From Shewanella vesiculosa (GTDB taxonomy: Bacteria; Pseudomonadota; Gammaproteobacteria; Enterobacterales; Shewanellaceae), in assembly GCF_021560015.1 (NCBI RefSeq), contig NZ_CP073588.1, positions 992,001 through 1,056,000 of the forward strand: a DNA stretch of 64,000 bases, written 5' to 3'. Below are positions 7,998 through 18,452 of this stretch, piece after piece; within the stretch, counting starts at the first letter, position 1, and the number at the start of each line of letters is the position of its first letter. Position numbers and translations under genes: made by a program. Below the pieces are notes generated by a model. The model had not been told where the DNA came from and did not search any database. It saw only the letters and a program-made list of their open reading frames with translations.

Positions 7998-10274
7998 ATG
8001 AGTATCGTCATATTGCTAGTTATAGCGATCATTGTCCTCTTTGGCGTACGTAATATCAGGATGCAATTTATTACGCGTCCAGTATTTTCGTTCTTCAAAA
8101 AAGTGTTACCTCCTTTGTCGAGTACCGAGAAGGAAGCAATGGAAGCGGGTGATGTTTGGTGGGAAGGTGAGTTATTCCGTGGTAAGCCAAACTGGAACAC
8201 CTTACACGGTTACGGTAAGCCAACGTTAAGTGCTGAAGAGCAGGACTTTATAAATAATCAAGTTCAAACCGCATTAACCATGATCGACGATTTTGATATT
8301 GTTCATAATCGCAAAGATTTACCGCCAGAGTTGTGGCAGTACTTTAAAGAGCAAGGTTTTTTTGCGTTAATTATTCCTAAAAAATTTGGTGGTCGTGAGT
8401 TTTCTGCTTATGCAAACTCAACCATAGTAGCAAAAATTGCTACGCGCAGTGTCAGTGCGGCGGTTACCGTTATGGTGCCTAATTCTTTAGGCCCTGGTGA
8501 GTTACTAACGCATTATGGTACTAAAGAACAAAAAGAACGTTGGTTACCTTCATTGGCTGTGGGTAAAGATATTCCATGTTTCGCATTAACAGGCCCAGAA
8601 GCGGGCAGTGATGCTGGTGCTATTCCTGATGTCGGTATTGTGTGTCGCCGTGAGTTTGAAGGCGAAGAAACATTAGGCTTAAGTTTAACCTGGAACAAGC
8701 GTTACATTACTTTGGCTCCTGTCGCGACGGTTTTGGGATTGGCCTTTCAAATGCGTGATCCTGACGGATTGTTAGGTGATGTTAAAAATATAGGGATCAC
8801 CTGTGCGCTTATCCCGACAGATCATCAAGGTGTTGAAATCGGTCGTCGTCACAACCCATTAATGATGGCGTTTATGAACGGGACAACCAGTGGTGAAGAT
8901 GTGTTCATTCCATTGGATTGGATTATTGGTGGACCACAGTTTGCCGGCAAAGGTTGGCGTATGCTGGTTGAATGTTTGTCTGCTGGGCGCGGTATTTCAT
9001 TACCTGCACTCGCTACGGCATCTGGCCATGTGGCGACCAAAACGACCACTGCTTATAGTTATGTTCGTCAACAGTTCGGTATGCCAATCGGACATTTTGA
9101 AGGCGTACAAGAAGCTACAGCGCGAATTATCGCTAATACTTACCAACTTGAAGCTGCTCGTCGTTTAACTACCCAAGGTATCGACTTAAAAGTGAAACCT
9201 TCTGTGGTGACCGCGATTGCTAAATACCACATGACCGAGTTAGGCCGTGATGTATTAGAGGACGCGATGGATGTTCAGTCTGGTAAAGGTATCCAATTAG
9301 GACCTAAAAACTATCTAGGTCATGCGTATATCGCCACACCTATTTCAATTACGGTAGAAGGTGCAAATATCCTGACTCGTTCATTGATGATTTTTGGTCA
9401 AGGAGCAACGCGCTGTCATCCATATGTTTTGGCGGAAATGGAAGCCGCAGCAATGGAAGATGAGACATCAGCTTTAGATCGTTTCGATTCATTGTTACTG
9501 GGTCATATTGGTTATGCCATTGGCAATGCATTACGCTCATTTGGTTATGCATTAACCGGAAGTCGTTTAGGCAGTGCACCAGTGAGTGGTCCAACTCAAC
9601 AATATTATCGTGATATGACGCGGATCTCTTCATCGCTTGCGATAATGACTGATTTATCGATGTTGATTATGGGTGGCGATCTTAAACGTAAAGAAATGAT
9701 TTCTGCGCGAATGGGTGATGTATTAAGCCAGTTATACCTAGCATCTGCGACATTGAAATTGTTTGAAGATAATGGCCGTCAGCAAGATGATTTACCTGCT
9801 GTACATTATGTGATGACAGAGCGTTTACATCTAGCGGCAAAAGCACTTAATGATGCTATTCGTAACTTCCCGAGCAAAATCGCTGCGGTATTGCTACGAG
9901 TATTGATATTCCCATTAGGAAATCATTTCAATGCACCAAGTGATAAATATGCGGTTGATTTAGTTACTGGTATGCTCAAACCTGGACCTGCTCGTGACCG
10001 TATTACCTTCCTATGCAGTGATGTTGAAGGTGATGAAAGTGGTATCGCTGAAGTCGAGCAGGCTTTCTTGGCAAAATATGCTGCGAAAGATTTGTATAAG
10101 AAGCTAAAGAAAGCGCAACGTAGTGGCCATTTAAAATCTAAGCTGCCAATGCTTGAGTTATTTGAGCAAGCACTAGAAAAAGACATTATCACCAAAGCGG
10201 AACATAAACAGCTTGTTGAAGCAGATATATTGCGTTTAGCGGCTATCAATGTTGATGATTTTGATAAGATTTAA
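7998..10274 (+). CDS. fadE: Acyl-CoA dehydrogenase FadE
   Basis: A 758-residue FAD-dependent acyl-CoA dehydrogenase that catalyses the first step of beta-oxidation, acyl-CoA to trans-2-enoyl-CoA. The long FadE subclass (E. coli FadE about 814 residues) is recognised by an N-terminal hydrophobic segment (IVILLVIAIIVLFGV, residues 2-16), suggesting membrane association, then the dehydrogenase core with FALTGPEAGSDAGAIPD and SAGRGISLPA, and the FadE-specific C-terminal extension (about residues 480-758, DUF1974-type). An AAGGT ribosome site precedes the ATG. It is cotranscribed with psrA and ends at an intrinsic terminator. Regulation by PsrA is inferred from the operator upstream of psrA. Confidence 0.95.
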   Translation: MSIVILLVIAIIVLFGVRNIRMQFITRPVFSFFKKVLPPLSSTEKEAMEAGDVWWEGELFRGKPNWNTLHGYGKPTLSAEEQDFINNQVQTALTMIDDFDIVHNRKDLPPELWQYFKEQGFFALIIPKKFGGREFSAYANSTIVAKIATRSVSAAVTVMVPNSLGPGELLTHYGTKEQKERWLPSLAVGKDIPCFALTGPEAGSDAGAIPDVGIVCRREFEGEETLGLSLTWNKRYITLAPVATVLGLAFQMRDPDGLLGDVKNIGITCALIPTDHQGVEIGRRHNPLMMAFMNGTTSGEDVFIPLDWIIGGPQFAGKGWRMLVECLSAGRGISLPALATASGHVATKTTTAYSYVRQQFGMPIGHFEGVQEATARIIANTYQLEAARRLTTQGIDLKVKPSVVTAIAKYHMTELGRDVLEDAMDVQSGKGIQLGPKNYLGHAYIATPISITVEGANILTRSLMIFGQGATRCHPYVLAEMEAAAMEDETSALDRFDSLLLGHIGYAIGNALRSFGYALTGSRLGSAPVSGPTQQYYRDMTRISSSLAIMTDLSMLIMGGDLKRKEMISARMGDVLSQLYLASATLKLFEDNGRQQDDLPAVHYVMTERLHLAAKALNDAIRNFPSKIAAVLLRVLIFPLGNHFNAPSDKYAVDLVTGMLKPGPARDRITFLCSDVEGDESGIAEVEQAFLAKYAAKDLYKKLKKAQRSGHLKSKLPMLELFEQALEKDIITKAEHKQLVEADILRLAAINVDDFDKI

Positions 10275-10323
10275 TCAGAATTAATAAAACCCTTTAATGG
10301 TTTTATAAAACCTTTGTGTAAAT

Positions 10324-10351
10324 AGCCCTGACTCTGTCGGGGCTTTTTTTT
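10324..10351 (+). terminator. Intrinsic terminator of psrA-fadE
   Basis: AGCCC...GGGGCT stem followed by eight T, 50 nt downstream of the fadE stop. Confidence 0.85.
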
Positions 10352-10437
10352 ACTATGGCAAAACTAAATTAACAAGTTATCGGTCTGAGAAGATAAATAC
10401 CAAAGTGCATAACGCAGAATATCTTAAAATACACCCA

Positions 10438-10463
10438 TAAAAAAGCCAATCCGGAGATTGGCT
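10438..10463 (-). terminator. Intrinsic terminator of pykA
   Basis: On the minus strand a perfect 8-bp stem AGCCAATC / GATTGGCT with a 4-nt loop is followed by a T run, about 65 nt past the pykA stop. Confidence 0.85.
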
Positions 10464-10527
10464 TTCAAGTGCCGAGTCTACTGCAATATACCTGCTATTG
10501 AGTATGCCTCATGACATGCAATATCAA

Positions 10528-11967
10528 TTAAGCAACGATCAATACTTTGCAAGTGTTAGTGCCACCAATGGTTTCCATCGCGTCACCTTTAGTCATCAGT
10601 ACCATATCACCACTGACCAAATAACCTCTGCTAACCATACAGTTTAATGCTTCTTTAGCGAGCTCATCTGCAGGATATGCTGTTGAGTCAAACTCAATTG
10701 GCTGTACACCACGGTACATTGCCATGCTGGCCAATGTCTTTTGATGACGAGATAAAGCAAAAATTGGTAAACCAGAGCTGATACGTGACATTAATTTTGC
10801 TGTCGCGCCAGATTCAGTTAACGAAATAATGGCTTTAACGCCAGGCAAGTGGTTAGCCGCATACATGGTTGAAAGCGCGATAGTTTCTTCAACTGAAGAG
10901 AAACGCTGATCCATACGGTGCTTAGACACATTAACACTAGGATGTAATTCTGCACCTAAACAAACGTTCGCCATTGCCATAACCGTTTCTTCAGGGAAGT
11001 CACCAGCAGCGGTTTCCGCTGACAGCATTACCGCATCGGTTCCGTCTAACACAGCATTCGCCACGTCCATGACTTCAGCTCGTGTTGGCATCGGGCTTGA
11101 AATCATCGATTCCATCATTTGTGTAGCAGTGATCACGGCTTTGTTTAGTTGGCGAGAACGCTCAATTAAACGTTTTTGCACAGCAACAAGTGCAGCATCA
11201 CCAATTTCAACACCTAAATCACCACGAGCAACCATGACAACATCTGAAGCGCGGATAACATCATCCATTGCTTCATCAGTTTCAACCGCTTCAGCACGTT
11301 CAACCTTAGCAACGATTAATGCGTAGCTACCGGCTTCTTGTGCAAGCTTACGTGCTAGGTCTAAATCAGCACCTGTACGAGGGAACGACACAGCAAGGAA
11401 ATCAACATTGATCAATGCAGCCGTTTTAATGTCTGCCATGTCTTTTTCGGTAAGGGCAGGAGCGGTTAAGCCGCCACCTTTTTTGTTGATACCTTTGTTG
11501 TTCGATAACGGGCCAGCAACAGTAACAGTAGTAAAGACTTTATGGCCTTCAACACGGTCAACCTTCAGCTGCACACGACCATCATCAAGCATTAAGATAT
11601 CGCCAATGACAACATCATCAGGCAGTTGCTTATAATCAATACCCACTTGATCCTGGTCGCCTTCGCCTTTAGCTAAGTCAGCATCGAGGATAAAGTTATC
11701 ACCCAAGTTAAGTTTGATTTTTTTGTTATCTTTAAAGGTAGAAATGCGAATTTTAGGACCTTGTAAGTCTCCTAAAATAGCGACATGTTTACCCAATTCT
11801 TTAGCAATTCTACGAGTATCCGTAGCACGCTTTAGATGATCTTCTGGTGAACCGTGTGAGAAGTTAAGTCTAACGACGTTAGCGCCTGCTGCGATAATTT
11901 TTCGTAAATTGTCATCGCGGTCAGTTGCTGGCCCAAGTGTTGTAACGATTTTAGTTCTGCGGAACAT
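10528..11967 (-). CDS. pykA: Pyruvate kinase II
   Basis: A 479-residue pyruvate kinase (E. coli PykA 480): phosphoenolpyruvate + ADP to pyruvate + ATP, last step of glycolysis and of the lower Entner-Doudoroff route. The N-terminus [14 protein letters not shown] is the PykA-type start; it follows a GGAG ribosome site, and a longer in-frame extension to 12045 is not supported. Visible features are the NFSHG active-site motif, the B domain, the Mg/K-binding [10 protein letters not shown] block and the MMESM signature, then a C-terminal allosteric domain. It lies downstream of hexR on the same strand, separated by a terminator and a HexR-like site, so it has its own promoter. Confidence 0.95.
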   Translation of the reverse strand: MFRRTKIVTTLGPATDRDDNLRKIIAAGANVVRLNFSHGSPEDHLKRATDTRRIAKELGKHVAILGDLQGPKIRISTFKDNKKIKLNLGDNFILDADLAKGEGDQDQVGIDYKQLPDDVVIGDILMLDDGRVQLKVDRVEGHKVFTTVTVAGPLSNNKGINKKGGGLTAPALTEKDMADIKTAALINVDFLAVSFPRTGADLDLARKLAQEAGSYALIVAKVERAEAVETDEAMDDVIRASDVVMVARGDLGVEIGDAALVAVQKRLIERSRQLNKAVITATQMMESMISSPMPTRAEVMDVANAVLDGTDAVMLSAETAAGDFPEETVMAMANVCLGAELHPSVNVSKHRMDQRFSSVEETIALSTMYAANHLPGVKAIISLTESGATAKLMSRISSGLPIFALSRHQKTLASMAMYRGVQPIEFDSTAYPADELAKEALNCMVSRGYLVSGDMVLMTKGDAMETIGGTNTCKVLIVA

Positions 11968-12084
11968 GAGATACTCCGTTAATGATAAGAAAGATTTTGT
12001 GTTAAATAGAATTCGGTTATTAAAGTGCTCTTGTGATCTTGGCACTAAAATGATGTCACTATATTAACAGACATTCTCAGTAAA

Positions 12085-12099
12085 TGTAGTAAAGTTACC
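12085..12099 (-). promoter_or_regulatory. Candidate HexR box upstream of pykA
   Basis: TGTAGTAAAGTTACC matches 12 of 15 positions of the HexR consensus TGTAATTAAATTACA and sits about 118 nt before the pykA start. pykA is a known HexR-regulon member in Shewanella; binding here is inference. Confidence 0.5.
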
Positions 12100-12156
12100 A
12101 ACAAAAAGATCGTTTTTAATGTGTAATTTATGTGACAGTTTCGCGGTTTTTACAAT

Positions 12157-12188
12157 AAAAAAGGCCAAACAGAATAAAGTGTTTGGCC
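12157..12188 (-). terminator. Intrinsic terminator of hexR
   Basis: Perfect 8-bp stem GGCCAAAC / GTTTGGCC with a 10-nt loop, followed on the minus strand by six T. It separates hexR from pykA. Confidence 0.85.
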
Positions 12189-12373
12189 TAGTGAACAATA
12201 ATTGATGGCTATTTATGAGCATTTACACGATCAAATAGAACTTAATTGTGTAATTATTTACCAGTTCTTTGGTAACCTTGGTGCAAAAGTCAGTTTAAAA
12301 GGTGGTTATTGTTGTTCAAACGAGCATAAAAATCACGGCTGTACATGAGTGTTAATGTTAACAACCCATCAAT

Positions 12374-13228
12374 TTAGATAGTCATATCCTTGTTTACCCG
12401 AGATTCTTTCAATACTTCTTTTACGCGTTTTAAATTATCACGGAAACGCGGACCACGGCGTAAGGTAAACCCTGTCGCGAGTACATCTATGGTAACCAAT
12501 TGCGCTAAGCGTGACGCCATAGGTAAGTACATGTCAGTGTCTTCTGGTACTTCCATAGTGACAGGCAATGTACATTCAAAAGACAGTGGCGAGTTACGTG
12601 CCGTAATGCCGATGACTGCAGCGCCGTTTTCTCGAGCAATACGCGCTATTTCAATCAGTGATTTAGTTCGGCCAGTATGCGAAATTAATACCACTACATC
12701 GCCTTCATTACAGTTAATGCAGCTCATTCGTTGCATTAATACATCATCAAAACAAATCACTGGCACGTTGAAACGAAAGAACTTGTTTTGCGCATCATGG
12801 GCCACAGAAGCAGAAGCACCAAGGCCAAAAAACGAAATAGTCTTGGCTTGAGTGAGAATATCAACCGCTTTATTAATTGCCGAAGTGTCTAAACTCTGAC
12901 GAGCCGTATCCAGCGATGCCATTGAAGATTCGAAGATTTTTGTTGTGTATGACTCTGGAGTGTCATCTTCTTCAACGTGTCGACTAACATAAGGTGTGCC
13001 GTTAGCAAGACTTTGAGCCAAATGTAACTTAAAATCAGGGAATCCCTTAGTGTCTAATCGACGACAAAATCGATTGACCGTAGGTTCACTAACATCGGCC
13101 ATCTTTGCTAAGGTGGCAATACTTGAATGTATCGCTGTTTGCGGTGAGGCTAATATGACTTCGGCAACTTTACGTTCAGATTTACTAAATTGGGTAAGGC
13201 TTTTTTGAACCTTTTCAAGGGTATTCAT
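12374..13228 (-). CDS. hexR: RpiR-family regulator HexR
   Basis: A 284-residue RpiR-type transcription factor (E. coli HexR 289). The N-terminal helix-turn-helix (about residues 1-75) includes ADVSEPTVNRFCRRL. The C-terminal SIS sugar-phosphate-binding domain (about 120-260) includes SFFGLGASASVAHDA and VVLISHTGRTKSLIE. HexR responds to 2-keto-3-deoxy-6-phosphogluconate and controls central carbon genes in Shewanella. Start at the ATG 13228, giving the typical MNTLEKVQKSLTQFSKSERK N-terminus. It is divergent from zwf-pgl-edd-eda. HexR-like sites lie before both hexR and zwf, consistent with autoregulation and control of the Entner-Doudoroff operon. Confidence 0.95.
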   Translation of the reverse strand: MNTLEKVQKSLTQFSKSERKVAEVILASPQTAIHSSIATLAKMADVSEPTVNRFCRRLDTKGFPDFKLHLAQSLANGTPYVSRHVEEDDTPESYTTKIFESSMASLDTARQSLDTSAINKAVDILTQAKTISFFGLGASASVAHDAQNKFFRFNVPVICFDDVLMQRMSCINCNEGDVVVLISHTGRTKSLIEIARIARENGAAVIGITARNSPLSFECTLPVTMEVPEDTDMYLPMASRLAQLVTIDVLATGFTLRRGPRFRDNLKRVKEVLKESRVNKDMTI

Positions 13229-13267
13229 AAGCAAGCATCCGCTAGAAAGTAGCTAAAAAGTAGGTAA

Positions 13268-13282
13268 TGTAATTTTATATCA
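13268..13282 (-). promoter_or_regulatory. Candidate HexR box upstream of hexR
   Basis: TGTAATTTTATATCA matches 13 of 15 positions if the three central A/T bases are treated as W. It is 40 nt before the hexR start, positioned for autoregulation. Confidence 0.5.
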
Positions 13283-13479
13283 TAACTTACAGGAATTACG
13301 TGAATTAAGTTATTTATTTACCGTTGATTATCAACTGTAGTTATTTTTCACGACATCGATCACGATTAAATGATTTGTAAGCCTTGGTGTTGGTGGAAAA
13401 TCATAGCAGATAATAGATACTTGTGACTAGGTTAACAACAATACAAAAATTGCAAATTAAAGATGCAATATTCAAATTC

Positions 13480-13494
13480 TGTTGTTATATTACA
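13480..13494 (+). promoter_or_regulatory. Candidate HexR box upstream of zwf
   Basis: TGTTGTTATATTACA has the right half-site ATTACA exact, TGT at the correct distance on the left, and lies 73 nt before the zwf ATG. An overlapping GTTGT-N6-ACAAC dyad (13481-13496) strengthens the symmetry. Confidence 0.55.
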
Positions 13495-13566
13495 ACAAAA
13501 GTGTGCTTTTATTCATCTACCGAATTCGAACATGACACACACATATAATTAGGAGAGCTTTCAGCA

Positions 13567-15036
13567 ATGGGCAAATCAATTGGAGCTAAGGCTTGCGACT
13601 TCGTACTTTTCGGTACTAAAGGCGATTTAGCTAGGCGTAAATTATTACCTTCTCTATATCAGTTAGATAAAGCAGGATTGCTTGATAAAGAAACCAAGGT
13701 AATCGGAGTAGCAAAAGACGCATTCACTCAAGAAGAGTTTGTTGCCCTAGTTACTAAAGCATTAAATACATTTGTTAAAGACGAACTTTGCCCCACCACG
13801 TTAGCGCGCTTCCTGAGTCGTTGTCATTATATCGGTACTAATTTTACAGATCCTGAAGGTTATAGTGCCTTCCACGATTTACTTGAACCAAGTAAACGCG
13901 TCATGGTGAATTATTTCGCAACTCCTCCTTCTATTTTTGGTGCTATCTGCCGTTGTTTACACGAGCAAAACCTTATTCAATCTGATACCCGTGTTGTGCT
14001 CGAAAAGCCAATTGGTACTGATTTAGAATCATCGCATGTGATTAATGACCAGGTTGCCGAGTTCTTTAACGAGAATCAGGTTTACCGAATCGATCATTAT
14101 CTTGGTAAAGAAACCGTTCAAAATCTCATTGCCCTGCGTTTTGCTAACTCTTTATTCTCTTCTAAATGGGATAACCGCACCATAGATCATGTCCAGATCA
14201 CGGTTGCTGAAGAAGTGGGTATTGAGGGCCGTTGGGGTTACTTTGACGGTGCGGGTCAAATGCGCGACATGATCCAAAACCACTTATTACAAGTGCTGAC
14301 CTTGGTTGCCATGGATCCTCCCGTCAATTTAGATGCTGACAGTATTCGTGACGAGAAAGTGAAAGTGCTTAAATCACTGCGGCCAATTAACCAAGACAAT
14401 GTGTATGAAAATACCGTTCGTGGTCAATACAGTGCTGGTTTCTTAAAAGGTTCACCTGTTCCTGGCTATCTTGAAGAAGAGGATGCCAACACTCAATCCC
14501 ACACAGAGACCTTTGTTGCTATCCGTGTTGATATTGATAACTGGCGTTGGGCTGGAGTGCCATTCTATTTACGCAGCGGTAAGCGTATGCCCTTTAAGAG
14601 TAGCGAAATTGTGGTGTACTTTAAAAATCCACCTCATAACTTGTATCGTGCAAGTTACCGCAATCTGCCACCGAACAAGTTAACCATTCGTTTACAACCT
14701 CATGAAGGGGTTGAAATTCAGATGATGAACAAGGTTCCTGGGCTTGAGCAAAAGCAGCGTCTACAAACGACTAAGCTCGATTTAAGCTTCAGTGATACCT
14801 TTAAAAACGAACGTATTGCAGATGCGTATGAACGTTTGTTGTTAGAAGCCATGCTCGGAAACCAAGCACTGTTCGTTCGTCGTGATGAAGTTGAGCAAGC
14901 CTGGAAATGGGTTGATGGCATCATTCAGTCATGGGAACAAAGTGGTGAAAAGCCTAAATCTTATCCTGCTGGCACATGGGGACCTGTGGCATCGGTCGCA
15001 TTAATAACCAAAGATGGCCGTTCTTGGGACGAGTAG
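13567..15036 (+). CDS. zwf: Glucose-6-phosphate 1-dehydrogenase
   Basis: A 489-residue NADP(+)-dependent enzyme (E. coli Zwf 491) that oxidises glucose-6-phosphate to 6-phosphogluconolactone. The dinucleotide-binding loop is FGTKGDLARRK (residues about 15-25) and the active-site signature RIDHYLGKE lies near residue 175 with the catalytic His environment intact. The loop residues GTKGDLA differ slightly from the common GASGDLA. Start ATG has an AGGAG ribosome site 11 nt upstream. First gene of zwf-pgl-edd-eda (gaps 9, 11 and 20 nt), divergent from hexR, with a HexR-like box in the shared promoter region. Confidence 0.96.
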   Translation: MGKSIGAKACDFVLFGTKGDLARRKLLPSLYQLDKAGLLDKETKVIGVAKDAFTQEEFVALVTKALNTFVKDELCPTTLARFLSRCHYIGTNFTDPEGYSAFHDLLEPSKRVMVNYFATPPSIFGAICRCLHEQNLIQSDTRVVLEKPIGTDLESSHVINDQVAEFFNENQVYRIDHYLGKETVQNLIALRFANSLFSSKWDNRTIDHVQITVAEEVGIEGRWGYFDGAGQMRDMIQNHLLQVLTLVAMDPPVNLDADSIRDEKVKVLKSLRPINQDNVYENTVRGQYSAGFLKGSPVPGYLEEEDANTQSHTETFVAIRVDIDNWRWAGVPFYLRSGKRMPFKSSEIVVYFKNPPHNLYRASYRNLPPNKLTIRLQPHEGVEIQMMNKVPGLEQKQRLQTTKLDLSFSDTFKNERIADAYERLLLEAMLGNQALFVRRDEVEQAWKWVDGIIQSWEQSGEKPKSYPAGTWGPVASVALITKDGRSWDE

Positions 15037-15045
15037 GGAGCTGAC

Positions 15046-15744
15046 ATGATTAAAGATACTGTATTTAAATCCTTCGACAATCCAGCTGATTTAGAAGCCA
15101 AACTAGCTGAGAAAATTGCCCAGCAACTACAAAATGCTGTGGATACTCGAGGCAAAGCCAGTTTAGTGGTTTCTGGTGGTTCCACACCATTGAAATTATT
15201 TGATTCACTTAGCCATAAAGTAGTCGATTGGGCTGACGTTTACGTCACTTTAGCTGATGAGCGCTGGGTTAACGCTGATGAAAAAGATTCAAACGAAAGG
15301 TTGGTTCGCCAGCATTTACTGCAGAATCGTGCCTCCAGTGCCAAATTTCGCGGCTTAAAAAATATGTTTGCAACCCCTGAAGCGGGTTGTGATATGACCA
15401 GCGAGTCGTTAGCTAATTTCCCGCGTCCCTTTGATGTGGTGATATTAGGCATGGGCACTGATGGGCATACATGCTCTTGGTTTCCTTGCAGTGCTGAACT
15501 CGATAATGCATTAACTACCAAAGATTTATGCGTTGCAGTCAATCCGACAACTGCTCCTCATGCACGTATTAGTTTGTCTAAAGATGCCATTTTAAATAGC
15601 CGTCAGATTTATTTGCATCTTGTCGGAGAACCAAAGCTAACTGTTTATCATCAGGCTCTTGAGAATGATGATGTTACCCAAATGCCCATTAGAGCCGTAT
15701 TAGCGCAGCGTAAAACGCCCGTTGATGTGTTCTATAGCGCGTAA
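15046..15744 (+). CDS. pgl: 6-phosphogluconolactonase
   Basis: A 232-residue DevB-type lactonase that hydrolyses 6-phosphoglucono-delta-lactone to 6-phosphogluconate. Recognised by [14 protein letters not shown] near the N-terminus (phosphate binding), DERWV and [14 protein letters not shown], the family's catalytic His block. It is cytoplasmic. It starts 9 nt after zwf behind a GGGAG ribosome site, inside the Entner-Doudoroff operon. Confidence 0.95.
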   Translation: MIKDTVFKSFDNPADLEAKLAEKIAQQLQNAVDTRGKASLVVSGGSTPLKLFDSLSHKVVDWADVYVTLADERWVNADEKDSNERLVRQHLLQNRASSAKFRGLKNMFATPEAGCDMTSESLANFPRPFDVVILGMGTDGHTCSWFPCSAELDNALTTKDLCVAVNPTTAPHARISLSKDAILNSRQIYLHLVGEPKLTVYHQALENDDVTQMPIRAVLAQRKTPVDVFYSA

Positions 15745-15755
15745 GGAGTTTTACC

Positions 15756-17582
15756 ATGCACTCAGTAGTACAAGCCGTCACCGATAGAATTATTGCACGC
15801 AGTAAACAGTCTCGTTCAACGTATTTAACGGCCTTAAATGATGCCAAAGCAAAAGGTGTTCATCGTAGCGCCCTAAGTTGTGGCAATTTGGCTCATGGAT
15901 TCGCGGCCTGTCAGCCAGCGGACAAAGACTCTTTACGTCAACTAACGAAAGCCAATATTGGTATTGTCACCGCTTTTAATGACATGTTATCAGCACACCA
16001 ACCTTACGAAACCTACCCAAATATGCTTAAACAAGCGTGTATGGATGTCGGCAGTGTTGCACAGGTTGCTGCAGGTGTACCTGCTATGTGTGATGGTGTG
16101 ACTCAGGGTCAACCAGGCATGGAGTTAAGTTTACTGAGCCGTGAAGTTATTGCTATGTCTACCGCGATCGGCTTATCGCATAATATGTTTGATGGCGCGC
16201 TACTACTGGGTATTTGTGACAAAATTGTACCGGGACTATTAATCGGTGCCTTAAGTTTCGGCCATTTACCTATGCTATTTGTGCCTGCTGGTCCAATGAA
16301 GTCTGGTATTCCGAATAAAGAAAAAGCCCGTATTCGTCAGCAATTTGCTCAAGGTCAGGTTGATCGCGCGGCGCTACTTGAAGCAGAAGCTAAGTCATAT
16401 CATAGTGCTGGTACTTGTACCTTCTACGGTACGGCTAATTCTAACCAGCTAATGCTTGAAATAATGGGCTTACAGCTACCTGGCTCATCGTTTGTTAATC
16501 CTGACGATCCATTACGCGATGAATTAAGCAAAATGGCCGCGAAACAAGTGTGCCGTTTAACATCTATGGGCACACAATATACACCAATAGGTGAAATCGT
16601 TTCTGAGAAATCAGTAGTTAACGGAATTGTGGGAATTCTTGCAACAGGTGGTTCAACGAACCTGACTATGCACATAGTGGCAGCTGCTCGCGCCGCAGGC
16701 ATAATTGTAAACTGGGACGACTTTTCTGACTTATCTGATGCCGTGCCACTGTTAGCGCGCGTGTATCCTAATGGTCATGCTGATATTAACCACTTCCACG
16801 CCGCAGGTGGTATGGCGTTATTAATCAAAGAGCTACTCGATGGTGGTCTATTGCATGAAGATGTGAATACTGTCGCCGGTCAGGGCCTACGTCGTTATAC
16901 CCAAGAACCTCGCTTACTTGATGGTCAACTTAAATGGGTTGATGGTGTGACAGAAAGCTTAGACAAAGAAGTGTTAACGCATCTTGATACCCCATTCCAA
17001 CAGAACGGTGGCTTGAAATTACTCAAAGGTAATCTTGGCCGTGCAGTGATTAAAGTGTCTGCAGTACCCGATAAAAATCGTGTAGTAGAAGGACCTGCGA
17101 TTGTCATTGATGATCAAAACAAGCTTGATGCGCTATTTCAGGCCGGTGAGCTTGATCGAGACTGTGTTGTTGTCGTCAGAGGCCAAGGCCCTAAAGCTAA
17201 TGGTATGCCAGAGCTGCACAAGCTCACACCATATCTTGGCACTCTGCAAGACAAAGGTTTTAAAGTTGCATTAGTGACCGACGGCCGTATGTCTGGTGCC
17301 TCAGGTAAAGTTCCTGCAGCAATTCATTTAACTCCAGAAGCGCTTGACGGTGGTTTGATAGCCAAAGTTGAAAATGGCGATGTGATCCGAGTTGATGCTT
17401 CAACAGGTGAGTTAACCCTGTTTGTTGATGAGAAAACACTGGCAAGCAGAACAGCAGGCGTGGTCGATTTACACCATTCAAGTTATGGCATGGGCCGTGA
17501 ATTATTCGGTGCATTACGCAGTAGCTTAAGCAGCCCTGAAACAGGTGCCCGCAGTACACATGCTCTTGATGAATTATATTAA
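15756..17582 (+). CDS. edd: 6-phosphogluconate dehydratase
   Basis: A 608-residue IlvD/Edd-family iron-sulfur dehydratase that converts 6-phosphogluconate to 2-keto-3-deoxy-6-phosphogluconate. The family signatures CDKIVPG (about residue 152) and the conserved [14 protein letters not shown] block are present, together with [13 protein letters not shown]; the cysteines are those that bind the cluster in this family. C-terminal [12 protein letters not shown] matches the second family signature. Length equals E. coli Edd (603) closely. It begins 11 nt after pgl. Confidence 0.96.
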   Translation: MHSVVQAVTDRIIARSKQSRSTYLTALNDAKAKGVHRSALSCGNLAHGFAACQPADKDSLRQLTKANIGIVTAFNDMLSAHQPYETYPNMLKQACMDVGSVAQVAAGVPAMCDGVTQGQPGMELSLLSREVIAMSTAIGLSHNMFDGALLLGICDKIVPGLLIGALSFGHLPMLFVPAGPMKSGIPNKEKARIRQQFAQGQVDRAALLEAEAKSYHSAGTCTFYGTANSNQLMLEIMGLQLPGSSFVNPDDPLRDELSKMAAKQVCRLTSMGTQYTPIGEIVSEKSVVNGIVGILATGGSTNLTMHIVAAARAAGIIVNWDDFSDLSDAVPLLARVYPNGHADINHFHAAGGMALLIKELLDGGLLHEDVNTVAGQGLRRYTQEPRLLDGQLKWVDGVTESLDKEVLTHLDTPFQQNGGLKLLKGNLGRAVIKVSAVPDKNRVVEGPAIVIDDQNKLDALFQAGELDRDCVVVVRGQGPKANGMPELHKLTPYLGTLQDKGFKVALVTDGRMSGASGKVPAAIHLTPEALDGGLIAKVENGDVIRVDASTGELTLFVDEKTLASRTAGVVDLHHSSYGMGRELFGALRSSLSSPETGARSTHALDELY

Positions 17583-17602
17583 AAATAAAGGAAGTCGGTA
17601 TT

Positions 17603-18247
17603 ATGATTGAGCCTAATAACTGGTTACTCCAGCCACAAGATGTATTTAAACGCAGCCCGATTGTTCCTGTGATGGTGATTAATAAAATAGAGCATGCAGT
17701 GCCTTTGGCTAGAGCCTTAGTTGCTGGCGGTATTAGCGTACTTGAAGTAACACTTCGAACACCTTGTGCGCTTGAAGCCATTGCTAAAATAGCTAAAGAA
17801 GTGCCAGAAGCTTTAGTGGGTGCGGGAACTATTTTAAATCAGACCCAATTACAACAAGCAATTGATGCTGGTTCACAATTTATTATCACTCCAGGTGCAA
17901 CAGTTGATTTGCTAAAAGCTGCTAAAAAAGGCACAGTGCCTTTAATTCCTGGTATCGTTAGTATTTCAGAAGTTATGGTGGGAATGGAGTTGGGTTATAC
18001 TCATTTCAAATTCTTCCCTGCTGAAGCTTCTGGTGGCATTAATGCACTTAAATCTTTCTCTGGTCCACTGTCGGGCATTCGTTTCTGTCCAACAGGTGGC
18101 ATTAGCCCTGCGACGTATAAAGACTACCTTGCACTGTCGAATGTAGATTGCATTGGCGGTAGCTGGATTGCACCTACAGATGCAGTTGAAAATGAAGATT
18201 GGGATCGCATTACCCAACTGTGTAAAGATGCTTTAGCAGCGCTTTAA
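17603..18247 (+). CDS. eda: KDPG aldolase (2-dehydro-3-deoxy-phosphogluconate aldolase)
   Basis: A 214-residue class I aldolase that splits KDPG into pyruvate and glyceraldehyde-3-phosphate, the final Entner-Doudoroff reaction. The catalytic general acid/base Glu lies in LEVTLRT (about residue 47) and the Schiff-base Lys136 in [19 protein letters not shown] forms the phosphate-binding loop. Preceded by an AAGGAA ribosome site 20 nt after edd and followed within 30 nt by an intrinsic terminator, so it closes the operon. Confidence 0.96.
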   Translation: MIEPNNWLLQPQDVFKRSPIVPVMVINKIEHAVPLARALVAGGISVLEVTLRTPCALEAIAKIAKEVPEALVGAGTILNQTQLQQAIDAGSQFIITPGATVDLLKAAKKGTVPLIPGIVSISEVMVGMELGYTHFKFFPAEASGGINALKSFSGPLSGIRFCPTGGISPATYKDYLALSNVDCIGGSWIAPTDAVENEDWDRITQLCKDALAAL

Positions 18248-18273
18248 TCTTTACCAATGAGTTTACCGTTGAA

Positions 18274-18297
18274 AAACCAGCTTATGCTGGTTTTTTT
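18274..18297 (+). terminator. Intrinsic terminator of zwf-pgl-edd-eda
   Basis: Perfect 8-bp stem AAACCAGC / GCTGGTTT, loop TTAT, then a T run, 27 nt past the eda stop. Confidence 0.88.
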
Positions 18298-18452
18298 ATG
18301 TCTTAAATTTGGCTGGGGTCAGTTTGTAGGTGATATAGACGAGTTGAACGACTAAAAATTGTTAATTGTAAGTAACTTGTAATAACATAGCGCTACTTAA
18401 AAATGGGCGGAACAGCCCGTTAAATGACTTTTGTTAGCACAAGGATATTTTT